Of a stretch of DNA of 58,878 nucleotides, positions 10,546 through 20,379 are shown piece after piece. Source of the stretch: Agarophyton chilense (taxonomy: Eukaryota; Rhodophyta; Florideophyceae; Gracilariales; Gracilariaceae); NCBI GenBank assembly GCA_030374765.1, contig JARGXX010000059.1:1-58878 (forward strand), in the 5' to 3' direction. How positions within the stretch are numbered: position 1 is the stretch's first letter; each line of letters starts with the position of its first letter. The notes below the pieces were generated by a model. The model made no database searches. It was not told the origin of the DNA and was given only the letters and a program-made list of their open reading frames with translations. Both the position numbers and the translations under genes were made by a program.

Positions 10546-11823
10546 ATGGACAATGAACTTGTTGCACACCAGTTTTCGGGGTTTCTCAAGAGAAGGCGAT
10601 TGCACTACACAAATCGCAGCAACCAAAACAGAAGAAGCTTAGATGAGTTTCCCCGCGCTCTCCGACTACCGCCGCTTGGAAACCCTCAAGCAGGGAGTCT
10701 TCCAAGCTTCCAATCTCTATTCGGCCGCCACGAAGATTCAAGACTTCCATCCGGCCATCGATTTATTTCTCAACGACTACCGCCGCTTGGATTATCTCAA
10801 CTGGGAAGTTTTCCGGGTTTGGAATCTTCATTTGGCCGCCCAGACGATTCCAGACTTCCATCTCGCCATCAATTTAGATCTCTTCGACTACCGCCGCTTG
10901 GAAACCCGCAACCACAAAGTCTTTCGAGTTTCCAATCTCTATTCGGCCGCCCGGAAGATTCAAGACTTGGATTCGGTCATCAACCCACTTCTTGCGATGT
11001 CCGTCGGAGTGGAAGTGGAACCGCTCGTCCCGTGTCTCTCGAACGGTTTCAGGAAGCAAGGGGCACTCACCCCATTCCTGCACTCCAGTCCCACGGAAAT
11101 GAACACTACACGGAAATCCCACACCAACACCGCCATGGGGAAACAGCGTGGCGAAGAAAAAGTGTTCTGAAACTACCTCAGGAGCGCAAGAGTCGGGATG
11201 AAGGCGCCCCAGAGATTGCACAGAGATTTTGTTCAGATAGCATTCGCCAATCTCCAGTTCATGTGCCTTATCCTGCCCCGGAAGCGTCGTGTCTCGTTCA
11301 AGAAGTTTCCCACCGGTCTCCTGAGCACAACCTCCGTGACGATTCGTTGTTGCCGATACGTACAGCTCCTGCTGGTTGCTCATCATTTCCAACCCATCAA
11401 CCAGGACTCGAAAAACTTGGCATCACAGGCTCCCGTACCAAACGTCCCCAGATTTTCCAGTGTGAGTGGTGTACGAAGTCGTTTGGTCGCAAGCATCATA
11501 AGGTGCGACACATCCAAGCCATTCATCGAAAAGTGAGTTACTTCAGCTTTCACTGCGGATCTCAATCACGTCGGTCTTTTCTAACATTTCTCTTTGCAAT
11601 TGCTTTTGAAACCATCTTCTTTGACATATCCATATTGGATGGGGTAACTCAGGTGCGCCCCTTTGTCTGCCCCGTATGCTCGCATCGGTTTGACCAGAAA
11701 CAGAACCTAGAAAGGCATTTGAGTACTGTTCACTGCGTTGAGGCGGGGTTCAAGTGCCAGATTTGCGGCATCCTGTTTTCGCAAAGAGCGATGGCCGAAT
11801 CCCACATGAAAACTGCTCATTAA
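10546..11823 (+). CDS. C2H2 zinc-finger protein copy D, the only copy open from ATG
   Basis: Of eight copies in the window this alone has AAG instead of TAG at codon 15 (10588–10590), giving a 425-codon frame from ATG 10546, or 385 codons if the 120-nt intron 11533–11652 is spliced. Residues ~30–160 are the Pro/Leu/Ser-rich repeats. The fingers begin at Cys306, Cys375 and Cys404 (unspliced numbering), each C-x2-C-x12-H-x4-H. Splicing brings finger 2 into the usual short-linker spacing after finger 1 (HRK then VRPFVCPVC). A diverged inverted relative at 12.0–12.8 kb conserves this frame, which supports it as coding. Nucleic-acid binding is the expected role; the target is unknown. No nuclear-localisation motif was assigned. 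The right-copy equivalent (47331–48608) has TAG, so the AAG should be confirmed. Confidence 0.7.
   Translation: MDNELVAHQFSGFLKRRRLHYTNRSNQNRRSLDEFPRALRLPPLGNPQAGSLPSFQSLFGRHEDSRLPSGHRFISQRLPPLGLSQLGSFPGLESSFGRPDDSRLPSRHQFRSLRLPPLGNPQPQSLSSFQSLFGRPEDSRLGFGHQPTSCDVRRSGSGTARPVSLERFQEARGTHPIPALQSHGNEHYTEIPHQHRHGETAWRRKSVLKLPQERKSRDEGAPEIAQRFCSDSIRQSPVHVPYPAPEASCLVQEVSHRSPEHNLRDDSLLPIRTAPAGCSSFPTHQPGLEKLGITGSRTKRPQIFQCEWCTKSFGRKHHKVRHIQAIHRKVSYFSFHCGSQSRRSFLTFLFAIAFETIFFDISILDGVTQVRPFVCPVCSHRFDQKQNLERHLSTVHCVEAGFKCQICGILFSQRAMAESHMKTAH
11533..11652 (+). other. Predicted 120-nt phase-0 intron of copy D
   Basis: It starts GTGAGT and ends GTAACTCAG. It is 40 codons long and contains no in-frame stop, so retention would insert 40 hydrophobic and aromatic residues between fingers 1 and 2. 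Removing it joins the end of finger 1 to a normal inter-finger linker. Equivalents lie at 4003–4122, 6521–6640, 9027–9146, 40788–40907, 43306–43425, 45812–45931 and 48318–48437. Confidence 0.75.
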
Positions 11824-11994
11824 GCTTTCGAGCATTTGCAATTTAGGCTGTACAAGATCTACTTTACGGAGATGGAGGATAATTTGAGCCATGTATGCGC
11901 AGAGCACCCCAATCGTCACAGTTTACCAACGGGTGTGAGGAAAGTATAGCTTGCGACTCTAGCCGTAATGGAGTAAGTTATCTACAAGCTTCTA

Positions 11995-12765
11995 TCAGTG
12001 TTCTATCGCCTGAAGGTTATGCTCAGGAGAACTGCTTGGAAACTTCTTGCGTGGAATACAACGCTTGCGGGGCAGAACAAGGCACGGGAACTGCATATTG
12101 GTGAATGTTTTCTGAAGAAAACCCCTGTGAAATCTCTGGCGCTCCTTCTTCCAGACTATTATGTTCCTGAAGTACTTCCAGAACGTTGCCTTTTCGCCAC
12201 ACTTTTTCCTCATGGTGGCTGTTGTGTGGCATTTCCGTGGGACTGGAATGCAGTCTTGGTTGGGGTAAGCGCAACTTGCTTCCTGAGACAAATTGAGAGA
12301 CACCGGACGGAAGGTCCCACTTCTACTCCGTTGGACATCACAAGAAATGGATTTATGGCCAAATCCAAGTCTTGAATCTTCCGGGCGGCCAAATGAAGAT
12401 TCCAAACTTGGGAGAGTTCTCGGTTGAGATGTTCTAAGCGGGTGTTCTCGGAGAGAGCTGGTTTGATACACGGATGGAAGTCTTGAATCTTCCGGGCGGC
12501 CGGAGATGGATTCTAAGCGTGGAAGACTGCCCGTCTGAGGGTTTCCAAGCGGCGGTAGTTTAGTTGGAGAGCGGGGGGGAAACCCATCTGGGAGTCTTCT
12601 GTTTTCGTTGCTGCGATTTGGGTCGTGCAGCCCACATGCCGAAAGGCCTTGTGAGTAATTAGTATACCTATCTTGATACCGCTGGCAATCGTAAACTGAG
12701 AGAAATTCTCTAGTACGCGAAATAACAAGACACGCATTATAAGCTGTCTTCTTTTCCACACTTTT
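11995..12765 (-). pseudogene. Inverted, truncated, diverged zinc-finger paralogue, left copy
   Basis: On the minus strand this region encodes the N-terminal half of the same family: N-R-S-N-E-N-R-R, then KLPPLGNPQTGSLPRLES, SGRPEDSRLPS, SSFGRPEDSRLGFGHKSISC and RSGTFRPVSLN. After a frame change come EEGAPEISQGFSSENI and CSAPQALYSTQEVS. It stops before the finger region, where it meets the end of unit D. Amino-acid similarity persists in the zinc-finger reading frame while the DNA has diverged, showing that this frame was under selection. It is a tail-to-tail partner of the tandem array and lacks fingers, so I treat it as a relic. Confidence 0.8.
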
Positions 12766-12802
12766 CTCGCGTTCTATCAGGAAGCAAGACCGGATCATGT
12801 CC

Positions 12803-13690
12803 TCAAAAGACGGAGAAAGAAACCTCGGTCACGAAATCACAGGAAAGGGTGATGTAGTCCACACCACACGATAACAAAGAAGAAGCGAGCTGTCCTAAAC
12901 ATAGTAGCGTTGCTATATTTTTGTTACGTTGTGAATGGCAATTATTTCTTGGAAAGATTTTGCTCCGAGTGGCGGACGCATGTTGAGTGGTTCGAAACTC
13001 TGTCAGAATGGCGGGAGTCCAGGCCGGCAACAGAATTGTTCACCTTACCCACCCCACTTGAAGGTGAACAATTGAAGCGGCAACCCCTGCATCTGCAGGC
13101 CGTTGTTGTTCGAATATTTTCTCTCTCAGGACACGGAATGACGCGCCCAGAGGGCACCAGAAATCCTTCAAATAAAAGGCCCATGTACCTCGCGCCCAGC
13201 TTGCAGTGGCATCATCTTCATCTAGCACGTGAATACCCCGGCCGAGCTTTGATGGTAACGGTCTCAAGAGCGACAAAAAAGCAATAGCTGTGGTCCAAAT
13301 TCGTTTCGGAGCCGACATTCACATTCGACTTGACAAATCCTGTGCTCATGCCCAACGCTGTCTTCCTGTTGGAGCAGCCGCCGCATTCCTGTGCAAGCGC
13401 TCACGATGCAAGATAGTAGCCTAGCATCGCATTACCTGCCAACCACTACAATGTATTAGCATTTCATCCAACCGTTTAGAACCAGCACCCAGCCCACTGG
13501 TGCTCACCCCGACGCAGTAACGCTACTGAAGCTATTCTCTTCTCTCCACTGCACTACAGAGTGCCCCGATCTGGTACGTTTTGAAGAATTGAGTTGAGTA
13601 CCTGTACAATTTTAAACAATATCGCAATGCCCATGTCTATCTATGCCACAGGCACCAGCGATACGCTGTACCGCTGTGAAACACGTACAA
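12803..13690. other. No recognised gene
   Basis: A 125-codon plus-strand frame (12910–13287) and overlapping minus-strand frames are open but show no known motif and no convincing start or splice context. The only base changes against the right copy here are at about 12786, 12827, 12837 and 13047. I see no repeats or mobile-element ends. Confidence 0.5.
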
Positions 13691-13699
13691 CATCCATCA

Positions 13700-13808
13700 G
13701 TGACGTACAGATTGACATAACCAGTACGTCACCTTAAGTGTCCGGAAGGTCGCATAGTATCCCTATATAAATCCGGCACGTTATCCTCGGAGCTCTTCCG
13801 AGAGCTCC
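13700..13808 (+). promoter_or_regulatory. Promoter-like block: CRE-like palindrome, TATA box, hairpin
   Basis: A perfect 9-bp inverted repeat, GTGACGTAC (13700–13708) and GTACGTCAC (13724–13732), contains TGACGT cores of the CREB/bZIP type. A TATATAA follows at 13764–13770. About 20 bp further on is a perfect hairpin, GGAGCTCT-TCCG-AGAGCTCC (13789–13808), which would lie near the predicted transcript 5' end. The order and spacing suit a plus-strand RNA polymerase II promoter. It could instead be an old solo LTR, as no host gene is evident downstream. Confidence 0.45.
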
Positions 13809-13868
13809 AGGCAGACCCTTTGTGCCGACTATTTCTTGTGTTGAGATCGCTCCCCACACTGCACACGT

Positions 13869-13949
13869 ATGAACTTCAACAACATGTCCGAAGCTCAACT
13901 TACAACCGCATCCTTGCACAAAGGCCTTGTATCATTGTGTGATGCATGA
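13869..13949 (+). CDS. Possible 26-codon ORF behind the promoter-like block
   Basis: The first ATG after the TATA/hairpin block opens 26 codons (start MNFNNMSEAQ). A second frame shortly after reads HEDQAKFYQSAVKETEDF, which has the look of coding sequence separated from the first by one indel. The pair could be the first part of a decayed retroelement or host gene. No family was recognised. Confidence 0.2.
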   Translation: MNFNNMSEAQLTTASLHKGLVSLCDA

Positions 13950-15430
13950 AGACCAAGCCAAGTTCTATCAGAGTGCAGTGAAAGAAACAGAAGACTTTTG
14001 AATACACCATGTCAATGATGATCGCGTAGAAACAGTCGGCCTTGGGTTGGGAAACAAAAGAGCACGGCGTTGAGCGTGCAAGAATGAAGCGACGAAACAA
14101 GAATCCGTGCTGGGCAAGTGCTACCGCGGGAGCCTCTCGGCATTTCAGAGCTTAAGATGTCTTATTACACTGCATTTTGGTTGTTAGTCTTAATCTCGGG
14201 TCTATATTCAACCATTTATTGAAGCTTTCTTACAAGTACCTTTCAACAACGAACAACTCTTCTACTCTTAAAATTTCTGTTGCCACGAAAACTTAGTGCA
14301 AAATAAATATCTACTTATGATAAGCTGCTACGCAACCATAGCAGCTAATGCAGTTTGCAATTCATATTAGTACAGAGATTCTGGGCACAATTCAGACTTT
14401 TTTGGGGCACAAGCTTCAGTATACAATCTGGCCCTTCATGCTGCGCGTGGGTGCTGCTGGAGCTTACGGTGTCGCCACCGTGTGGAGAAAGGAACTTGTG
14501 CGCACTTGATGCAGAAGACGAAAGCCACAGTTTGAATAATAAGTCAATACTCAAACGGCGGCATTGGTGGTATTTTCATTCCCCAGAACTCTCACATCTG
14601 TATCAAGGGTCCCATCCGTATTGCACTCGGTTCACGTTTTGGAACGTAGAGCCGTCCCGAGCAGTCTACTCCCAGTGAATCAGTCACGTTCTTTAACGCT
14701 GTGCAGACATTGTGCATCCTTCCAGCCAATCACTCAAAAAAAGTATGAAGTTTCTTGTATGGAAGAGTGCCTATTCCGAGAACATTGCTTCCTAGCGATA
14801 AGAGAATCGGCGGTGTGCGCGTACTGATTGTATTAAAAGCGGTGTGACGATGAATCGAAGATCTGAATGAACTGGTCTGTCCGATCAATTTCAAAGACAA
14901 CGTAAACATGACCGGTCGCGAAGAGTGATCAAGGAACATGAAAAAAATATCGTTGCATGTGTAACAAATAGAGCCCTTGACGTCGAGCACGGTTTTCGCC
15001 CAGCTCCTGTCAGTCCTGTGTGCCATCAGACTGGACGGTGATCCGAATCCAAGCTGTCCGCTGTCGGCAGCGATGCTGTGTCGGAGCAACTGCGAAATAT
15101 GCTGCAACGAACTGCAGTTTGTGCGAACCAAAGCACTCTTTAAGCAGCCACCGAGTCTGCTGCTCTCATTTCTACGAGGTTGAGATAACTGGGCCTTTTC
15201 CCGCCACAATGACGGAATTCTGTCTACTGGCTTTTAGCGATTTGAAAATGGGGGGGAGGAAAACAATTTCGTAGATGAAAAATGCGCCACACAGCTGTAA
15301 CAAAATCTTGCGCACAATCGCAGGCCTTTCCTAGCGACATAAGTAGGAGATATTCTTGAGTTAGGCGCAAACGGCACTCATAAAGCGCTTCAGACTGACG
15401 GCTCATAGACCTCACGCAAAGCATGCCACA
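13950..15430. other. No recognised gene
   Basis: About 1.5 kb with several open frames on both strands, the longest a 159-codon minus-strand frame at 14730–15209, none with a motif I know. The composition is mixed and there is no tandem repeat. The only difference noted from the right copy is near 14411. Confidence 0.5.
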
Positions 15431-15435
15431 GTAAC
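15431..15435. repeat. Target-site duplication GTAAC, left side
   Basis: The five bases GTAAC immediately precede the TG of the 5' LTR and recur at 22139–22143 directly after the CA of the 3' LTR. This is a typical 5-bp Ty3-type duplication and fixes the element's exact ends. Confidence 0.92.
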
Positions 15436-15615
15436 TGTCGGGCACGTGTAGCGCGCATGCGCCACACGTGTCGACGTAGTGCATAACGAGCTCGCCGCCG
15501 CTCGCGCCCGATATTTTAGAGGCGCGAGAGCGGCGGCGGCTCTTAAGGAAAAAGGTAGGCAACAGTGGGAAGAAAAGAAAAGGATACGCTTGCCCCTACA
15601 GACAAGCGCTTTTCA
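15436..15615 (+). repeat. 5' LTR, left element
   Basis: It begins TGTCGGGCACGTG and ends GCGCTTTTCA. Compared with the 3' LTR it has C for T near 15522 and A for G at two places near 15576–15590. It is unusually short for a Ty3 LTR. The sequence GATATTTTA in the middle is the only AT-rich, TATA-like part. Confidence 0.95.
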
Positions 15616-15632
15616 TGGTACCGCATCCAAGG
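15616..15632 (+). other. Putative primer-binding site
   Basis: TGGTACCGCATCCAAGG starts directly after the LTR. TGG pairs with the CCA end of a tRNA; the priming tRNA would have a 3' acceptor strand ending GATGCGGTACCA. I cannot name the tRNA. Confidence 0.55.
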
Positions 15633-16156
15633 TCTGACATCGAGAGAAAAATGGCAGTCCTCACAGGTACATGTTGTGTTCGATGGCGCGGCAACTTCAG
15701 ATGTTGCGCGCTTTTTCTTTGCGTACGAAAACTTTGTCACCCTAGGCAAGTCCGACGAGGATCGGGCAGTGCAGCTGTTATGCCACCTCGAGGGTGACGC
15801 GTTTGACTTCTACAACCGCAATTTCGCTGTTGATGGCAGTCTCACTAGCGCAGCGAGCAATTACGGTTTTATAAAGGCTAGGATGAATACGGAGTTCAAA
15901 CGGACTCCAAAGCCGGAAGATGAAGTTCATGAGGCCGTTTCCGGACGACTCGACCCTGCCGATATTCAGAGGTCGCTTTTGCAGTTAGAAGCTCTCTACA
16001 AAAGAGTTGGGTTCAACGAAACCGCGTCGTTTGGACTTTTTTGCAACGCAGTCGCCGCCGTTCCACACATGGCGCAGTTCGTGATGTTCGGGCTCCGGAT
16101 GACTATCAGTCGTTGAAAAAGGCTATAAGAGATTACGAAAGCGGCCGAAGGCATTT
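15616..16156 (+). pseudogene. gag: Ty3 Gag capsid region with apparent frame breaks
   Basis: The capsid-like frame runs from the LTR to a TGA at 16114–16116 and contains FFFAYENFVTLG, LEGDAFDFYNRNFAVDGSL and IKARMNTEFKR, typical of Ty3-type capsid proteins. No ATG precedes the conserved part in this frame. The only early ATG (15615) is in another frame. Past PHMAQF the likely continuation (VRDVRAPDDYQSLKKAIRDY) lies one register back, and the pol frame another register back. So either two indels have occurred or a −1 frameshift is used at the AAAAAG run near 16115–16121. The right copy has the same state. Confidence 0.75.
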
Positions 16157-19100
16157 TTGTCTCCGCCTGATCTTAGTGTCTCACCTCAGGTGCCAACGAG
16201 GAAGATACTCCGCCGTGCCGATGCTCCGTCCGGAACTGCACAGCAGTTGGAGAGCAAGGTGGACCAGTTGGCGGGAGAGTTCGAAGAGCTGACAATGCTC
16301 GTGAAGAAAAAGTTCGAGGGTCCATCGGGATTATCTGACAAGGACTGGACTTGCAGTTACTGCAACAAGCCCGGTCATGGAGCGAACCGCTGCCCATCTA
16401 ACCCTCACTGTAATACGAGGTGTAGACGATGCGGCAAGTTTGGCCATCAGGAAGAGACCTGTTGGTCTAAATCGAAGCAGGAAGAGAAGCGAGCAGTTGG
16501 GTTCAGTGGAGTGAAGTCGGAATCCGCAGAAGGACTGAAGATCAAGAAGAATGAAGAAAAAGATCATGTGGCCGTGGTACAGGAAGCTCCGGCCGTGAAA
16601 GATGTGGTCGCCGCAGCGAAGAGGAACGCAGACGGTGAGGCCCTACCGAAGCAGCCCCGGACTGGAATCATGGGCATTGATGCCTTGGTTAACAAGAGCC
16701 GTGGAGCCTTTCGCAAGGTTGCTGCCCTGAAGGGCAAGAAGAAATCGAGGAAACCGAAGAAGGGCAAAGGGACAGCACAAGGCCTCCAGGACCAGGTGGG
16801 CAAGTATAATGTGATGGCCGAGTTGGCCTATGCCTCGTCTGGCCTAAGCTTTGGCCAGTTGTTGCGTGGGGATGCCGATGAGGCAAGGAAGCGGTTGAAG
16901 CACCTATTGTCGGGGAAAGTTCCGATAAGGCACGCTTCCGTCCTCCATGCCACTAGCCTACCACTTCGCCTGAAGGTAGTGGCCATCAAGCTGTACGGAA
17001 CTGACGCCAATGCCCTCTTGGATTCGGGGGCAGTTCCGAACCTCCTGTCCTGGGAGATGTGTGACCATTTGACCCTGACGCCCTCGCCGACGAGCAGGAG
17101 GGTGACGGTGGCCGATGGGAGTGCCGCAGACGTTCTGGGTTGCGTGAACGGAGTTTCAGTTTCATTTGGGAAGATGGGAGTCCCCTTGGACTTCTTGGTG
17201 GTGAACAATACGCCGTTCGATGTGATAATTGGATGCCCGACCCTCGAGGCCCTGCAAGCTCAGCTAGACTTTAGCAGACGGCAGGTGAGCCTCATGATCG
17301 GGGCGGAACAAGTCCTGTTGCAGTTGTACAATGAGCCACCGGTGGTGGACGGAGCTCGCACCGATTGCGAGGACTTTGTGTCGCCGGACGACTCGGAACC
17401 GGATGTGTTTCCCGCTGAGTCTGGATCTTCCAGTTCCGGCTCAGCGGGCGAGTCAGAGAGCGAGTCGGAGTTGGTACTAGCAGTACTCGACAGGGAGCCT
17501 CATGAGCCTGACCTGGCGGGCGTCGATTCAGACGTCCCATCGTCAGGGGAAGACGAAGAGAGTGCACGGTCGGCGTTGTTGTCCTCGAAGATGGCGCACC
17601 TGCGCCCAGACGTTCAGAAGCAGATGACGGACTCCCTGAAGGAGACCGACATTATTGCCTGGAGTAGTGGCGATCTCAGTCCAGCGGATGTGCCCGTTAA
17701 GCACAGTTTTGAGCTGACGGACGAGAAGCCGCTCTACTCAAAGGTGCGAAGGATGCCCCCGAGGCACAACGCCGTGATCAGGAAAGAAGTGAATGAGCTA
17801 TTGAAGACGGGAATCATTACCCCGTCCAGCTCTGCTTGGTCCTTTCCAGTGGTCATAGCGACCAAGAAGGATGGCAATCCGAGGTTCTGCGTTGATTACC
17901 GACAGCTGAACCGGGTGATGAAGCCAGACCGCTGGCCTCTCCCGAAGATTGAAGAGATCTTCGACGACCTCGTTGGGTCGAAGGTCTTCACGACGTTAGA
18001 CCTTTTCACAGGTTACTGGCAGGTCTGCATGTCGGAGGCCTGCAAAGAAAAGACGACGTTCGTCTGTCGTTACGGCACCTACAAGTTTGAGGTGATGCCG
18101 TTCGGGCTGATGAATGCCCCCTCTACATTTCAGAGAATGATGGATGAGGTGTTGCGGGACCTGCCCTTCGTTATGGTGTACGTTGACGACGTCGTCATCT
18201 TCTCCAAGACGATGGATGAGCACCTGGCCCATTGTCGGGAGGTGTTCCGCAGGATTGGTCTCGCTAGTTTGAAGGTGAAGGTGACGAAGTGTAGCTTCGC
18301 ACAATCTGAGATCAAACTCCTTGGCCATGTGATTGATGGGAACGGCATCCGGGTGGACGTTGATAAGATCGCCGACATTGTGGAGGCCCCCGTCCCGAGA
18401 AACAAGACAGAGCTCAGGAGCTTCCTTGGTCTGGCGGGGTACTATCGAAGATTCATCAGAGACTTCGCCAAGAGTTCGGCGGTGCTGCATGCCGCCACTT
18501 CGGCGAAGAAGAAGTTCGAGTGGAACCCCGAGATGCAGGTCGCGTTTGAGGATCTCAAAAAGAAAATGACGACGCCGCCGGTGCTAACCTTTCCCGACTT
18601 CGACTCTCCTTTCATTGTCGAGACTGATGCTTCGGGTGTGGCATTGGGGGCTGTCCTCAGCCAAAAGAAAGAGGATGGGAAAGTGCACCCCATCCAGTAC
18701 GCGTCTAGGTCTATGACGCCTGCGGAGAGGAACTATGCTACCTGTGAGAGGGAGGCATTGGCAGTTGTGTTCGCCCTGAAGAAGTTTCGGGTGTACCTGC
18801 TGTCGTCAGTCCCCTTCACGGTTCTTACCGATCACCAGGCCCTTCAGTATGCCTTCCGGAAGAAGGATGTGCATGGAAGGTTGGCAAGGTGGCTGGACCT
18901 ATTTGCGGAGTACGAGTTTGAAATCAAATACCGCCCGGGAGTCGCCAATGGGGCCCCCGATTACTTGTCGCGGATCCAGGCCGAGGAGAAGGGACCTGGA
19001 CGTGATGAAACCGGACGAGAACAAGGGTTAGTCGCGACCATTACTTGGTCGGACCCGCGTTTGGACGGACTGGAAGAAGGGCTGCTAAACGTCGCGAGGT

Positions 19101-20341
19101 TTCTCTCCGGGGCCCTCGTGCACGAAGAAGATGCGGACGCAAGGAGAGCCGTCCGTAGAAGGGCGAAGTCGTTCATGTTGTGGAACAACACTTTGTTTCA
19201 CAGGGAGGCCGGAGGTCTCCGCGCCGTCCCACCGATGGGGGAGCGTGGAAAAGTGATTCAGATGTTCCATGATGACATTGGTCACTGTGATGTCGCTGCG
19301 ACACGGAGATTCATCCGGGAAAGGTTCTGGTGGCCGGGCGTCCTCAAGGACGTGACCTCGTACGTGCGTGGATGTTACCAGTGTCAGAGGGCGGCAAGGC
19401 TGCCCACCTATCGCACTAACCTCCGCACCCCTGTCAGCGGACTCTTCGAGACGGTCTCCCTGGACTTCGCAGGTCCGTTTCCAGCGTCAAAGGGGAAGAA
19501 GAAGTTCCTCATCATCGCGGTGGAGCACTTGACTGGGTGGCCCATAGCACGGGTCACCAAAACCTCGGTCGCAGACACGGTGGTCGAGTTTGTGAAGGAA
19601 TAAATAGTTCGTCCATTTGGCCCTCCTCGCACGGTTGTCTCTGATAACGCGAATGCGTTCACGGCGGGTGTTGTCGAGGCGTTCAATAAGAAGCACGGGA
19701 TATCTTGGAGGACAGTGCTCCCCTATGCCCCGATGGCAAACGGTAGGGCGGAGAGGATGGTCGGGACGATCAAAGGCGCGGTGAAGAAGATCGTATTACA
19801 AGGAACGCTGGACTGGGAAAAGGCCCTGCCCAGCGTCTTGTACGGGTATCGTAGGAGAGACCGAAGGGTGGTGCCGTCTCCTTTCGAGCTATTGTACGGG
19901 GTTCGCCCCCGCATGATGGCGACGGATGCCGTGGCACTGTTGCCCTGCGCCACTCCGAGCCAAAGAGCACTGGAGGTCTTGAGCATGAGCGGAGAGCGGT
20001 CAATGATGGTTGCGAGATCCAGCAACCCCCAGCTGACGAAGGGGAAGATCGAGAAGTACGTGGTGGGAGAAGAAGTGCTGGTAGCGCACGGTCCGGCGTT
20101 CAACAAGGCCAAGGAGTGGCCCGCTTTCGACTCCTACTACTATGGCCGATGCAGGGTTGTGAAAGCTGCTCATCCGCGCTACGAGCTGCAGTCCTCGACC
20201 GGGCGGGTCACTCGCAGTGCCATACACGCGAGGAGGCTGAAGACGTACAGATGTCAGCCTCCGCACCTGCAGAGACCAGTGTCGCCCGTCTCGTGCTGCT
20301 GCAGCGCGAAGCACGGACCGGTTCACTGTGGAAGTCAGTAG
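16157..20341 (+). pseudogene. pol: Ty3 Pol polyprotein with one in-frame TAA
   Basis: The polyprotein that copies and inserts the element. From codon 16157: two CCHC knuckles at residues 66–79 (CSYCNKPGHGANRC) and 89–102; protease LLDSGA with Asp289; RT with FCVDYRQLN, LDLFTGYWQ, MPFGL and YVDD at 675–678; RNase H with TDASG (Asp824) and LTDHQAL; integrase HHCC zinc site from His1038 (GCYQCQ); core Asp1103. A TAA at 19601–19603 then cuts the same frame. Beyond it the core continues with Asp (19643) and Glu (19751), giving D,D(35)E, and a GPY/F-like module (SYYYGRCRVVKAAHPRYEL) to 20341. Apart from the stop, every catalytic residue is present. The frame's start is set by the gag frame change, not by an ATG. 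Confidence 0.93.
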
Positions 20342-20379
20342 CACCGGTAGGAAGAGAAGTGGTCGAAGGTCTTTGTTCC

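Larger units (their letters stand above)
2162..11950 (+). repeat. Tandem array of four ~2.5-kb zinc-finger gene units, left copy
   Basis: The units start at 2162, 4682, 7200 and 9706, each beginning with a CTGATCACTCGT block. Spacing is about 2518 bp for the first two units and 2506 bp for the third, the difference being a 12-bp insertion in the 111-bp repeat tract of units A and B. Unit A is the most diverged in its 5' half. Units A/B and C/D form two sequence classes in the gene's N-terminal region, while the 5' parts of B, C and D group together, so the array is a mosaic. Unit D loses similarity at about 11880–11950 and runs into an inverted partial unit. Each unit carries one plus-strand C2H2 gene copy. 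Confidence 0.95.

Noticed and set aside
2162..11950. Array considered as a CRISPR or satellite array
   Set aside because: Units are 2.5 kb with gene-like content and introns; there are no short repeat–spacer features.
12910..13287. 125-codon plus-strand ORF
   Set aside because: No motif and no clear start context; an overlapping minus-strand frame is equally open.
14730..15209. 159-codon minus-strand ORF
   Set aside because: No recognisable domain; the plus strand of the same stretch is also partly open, so chance is likely.
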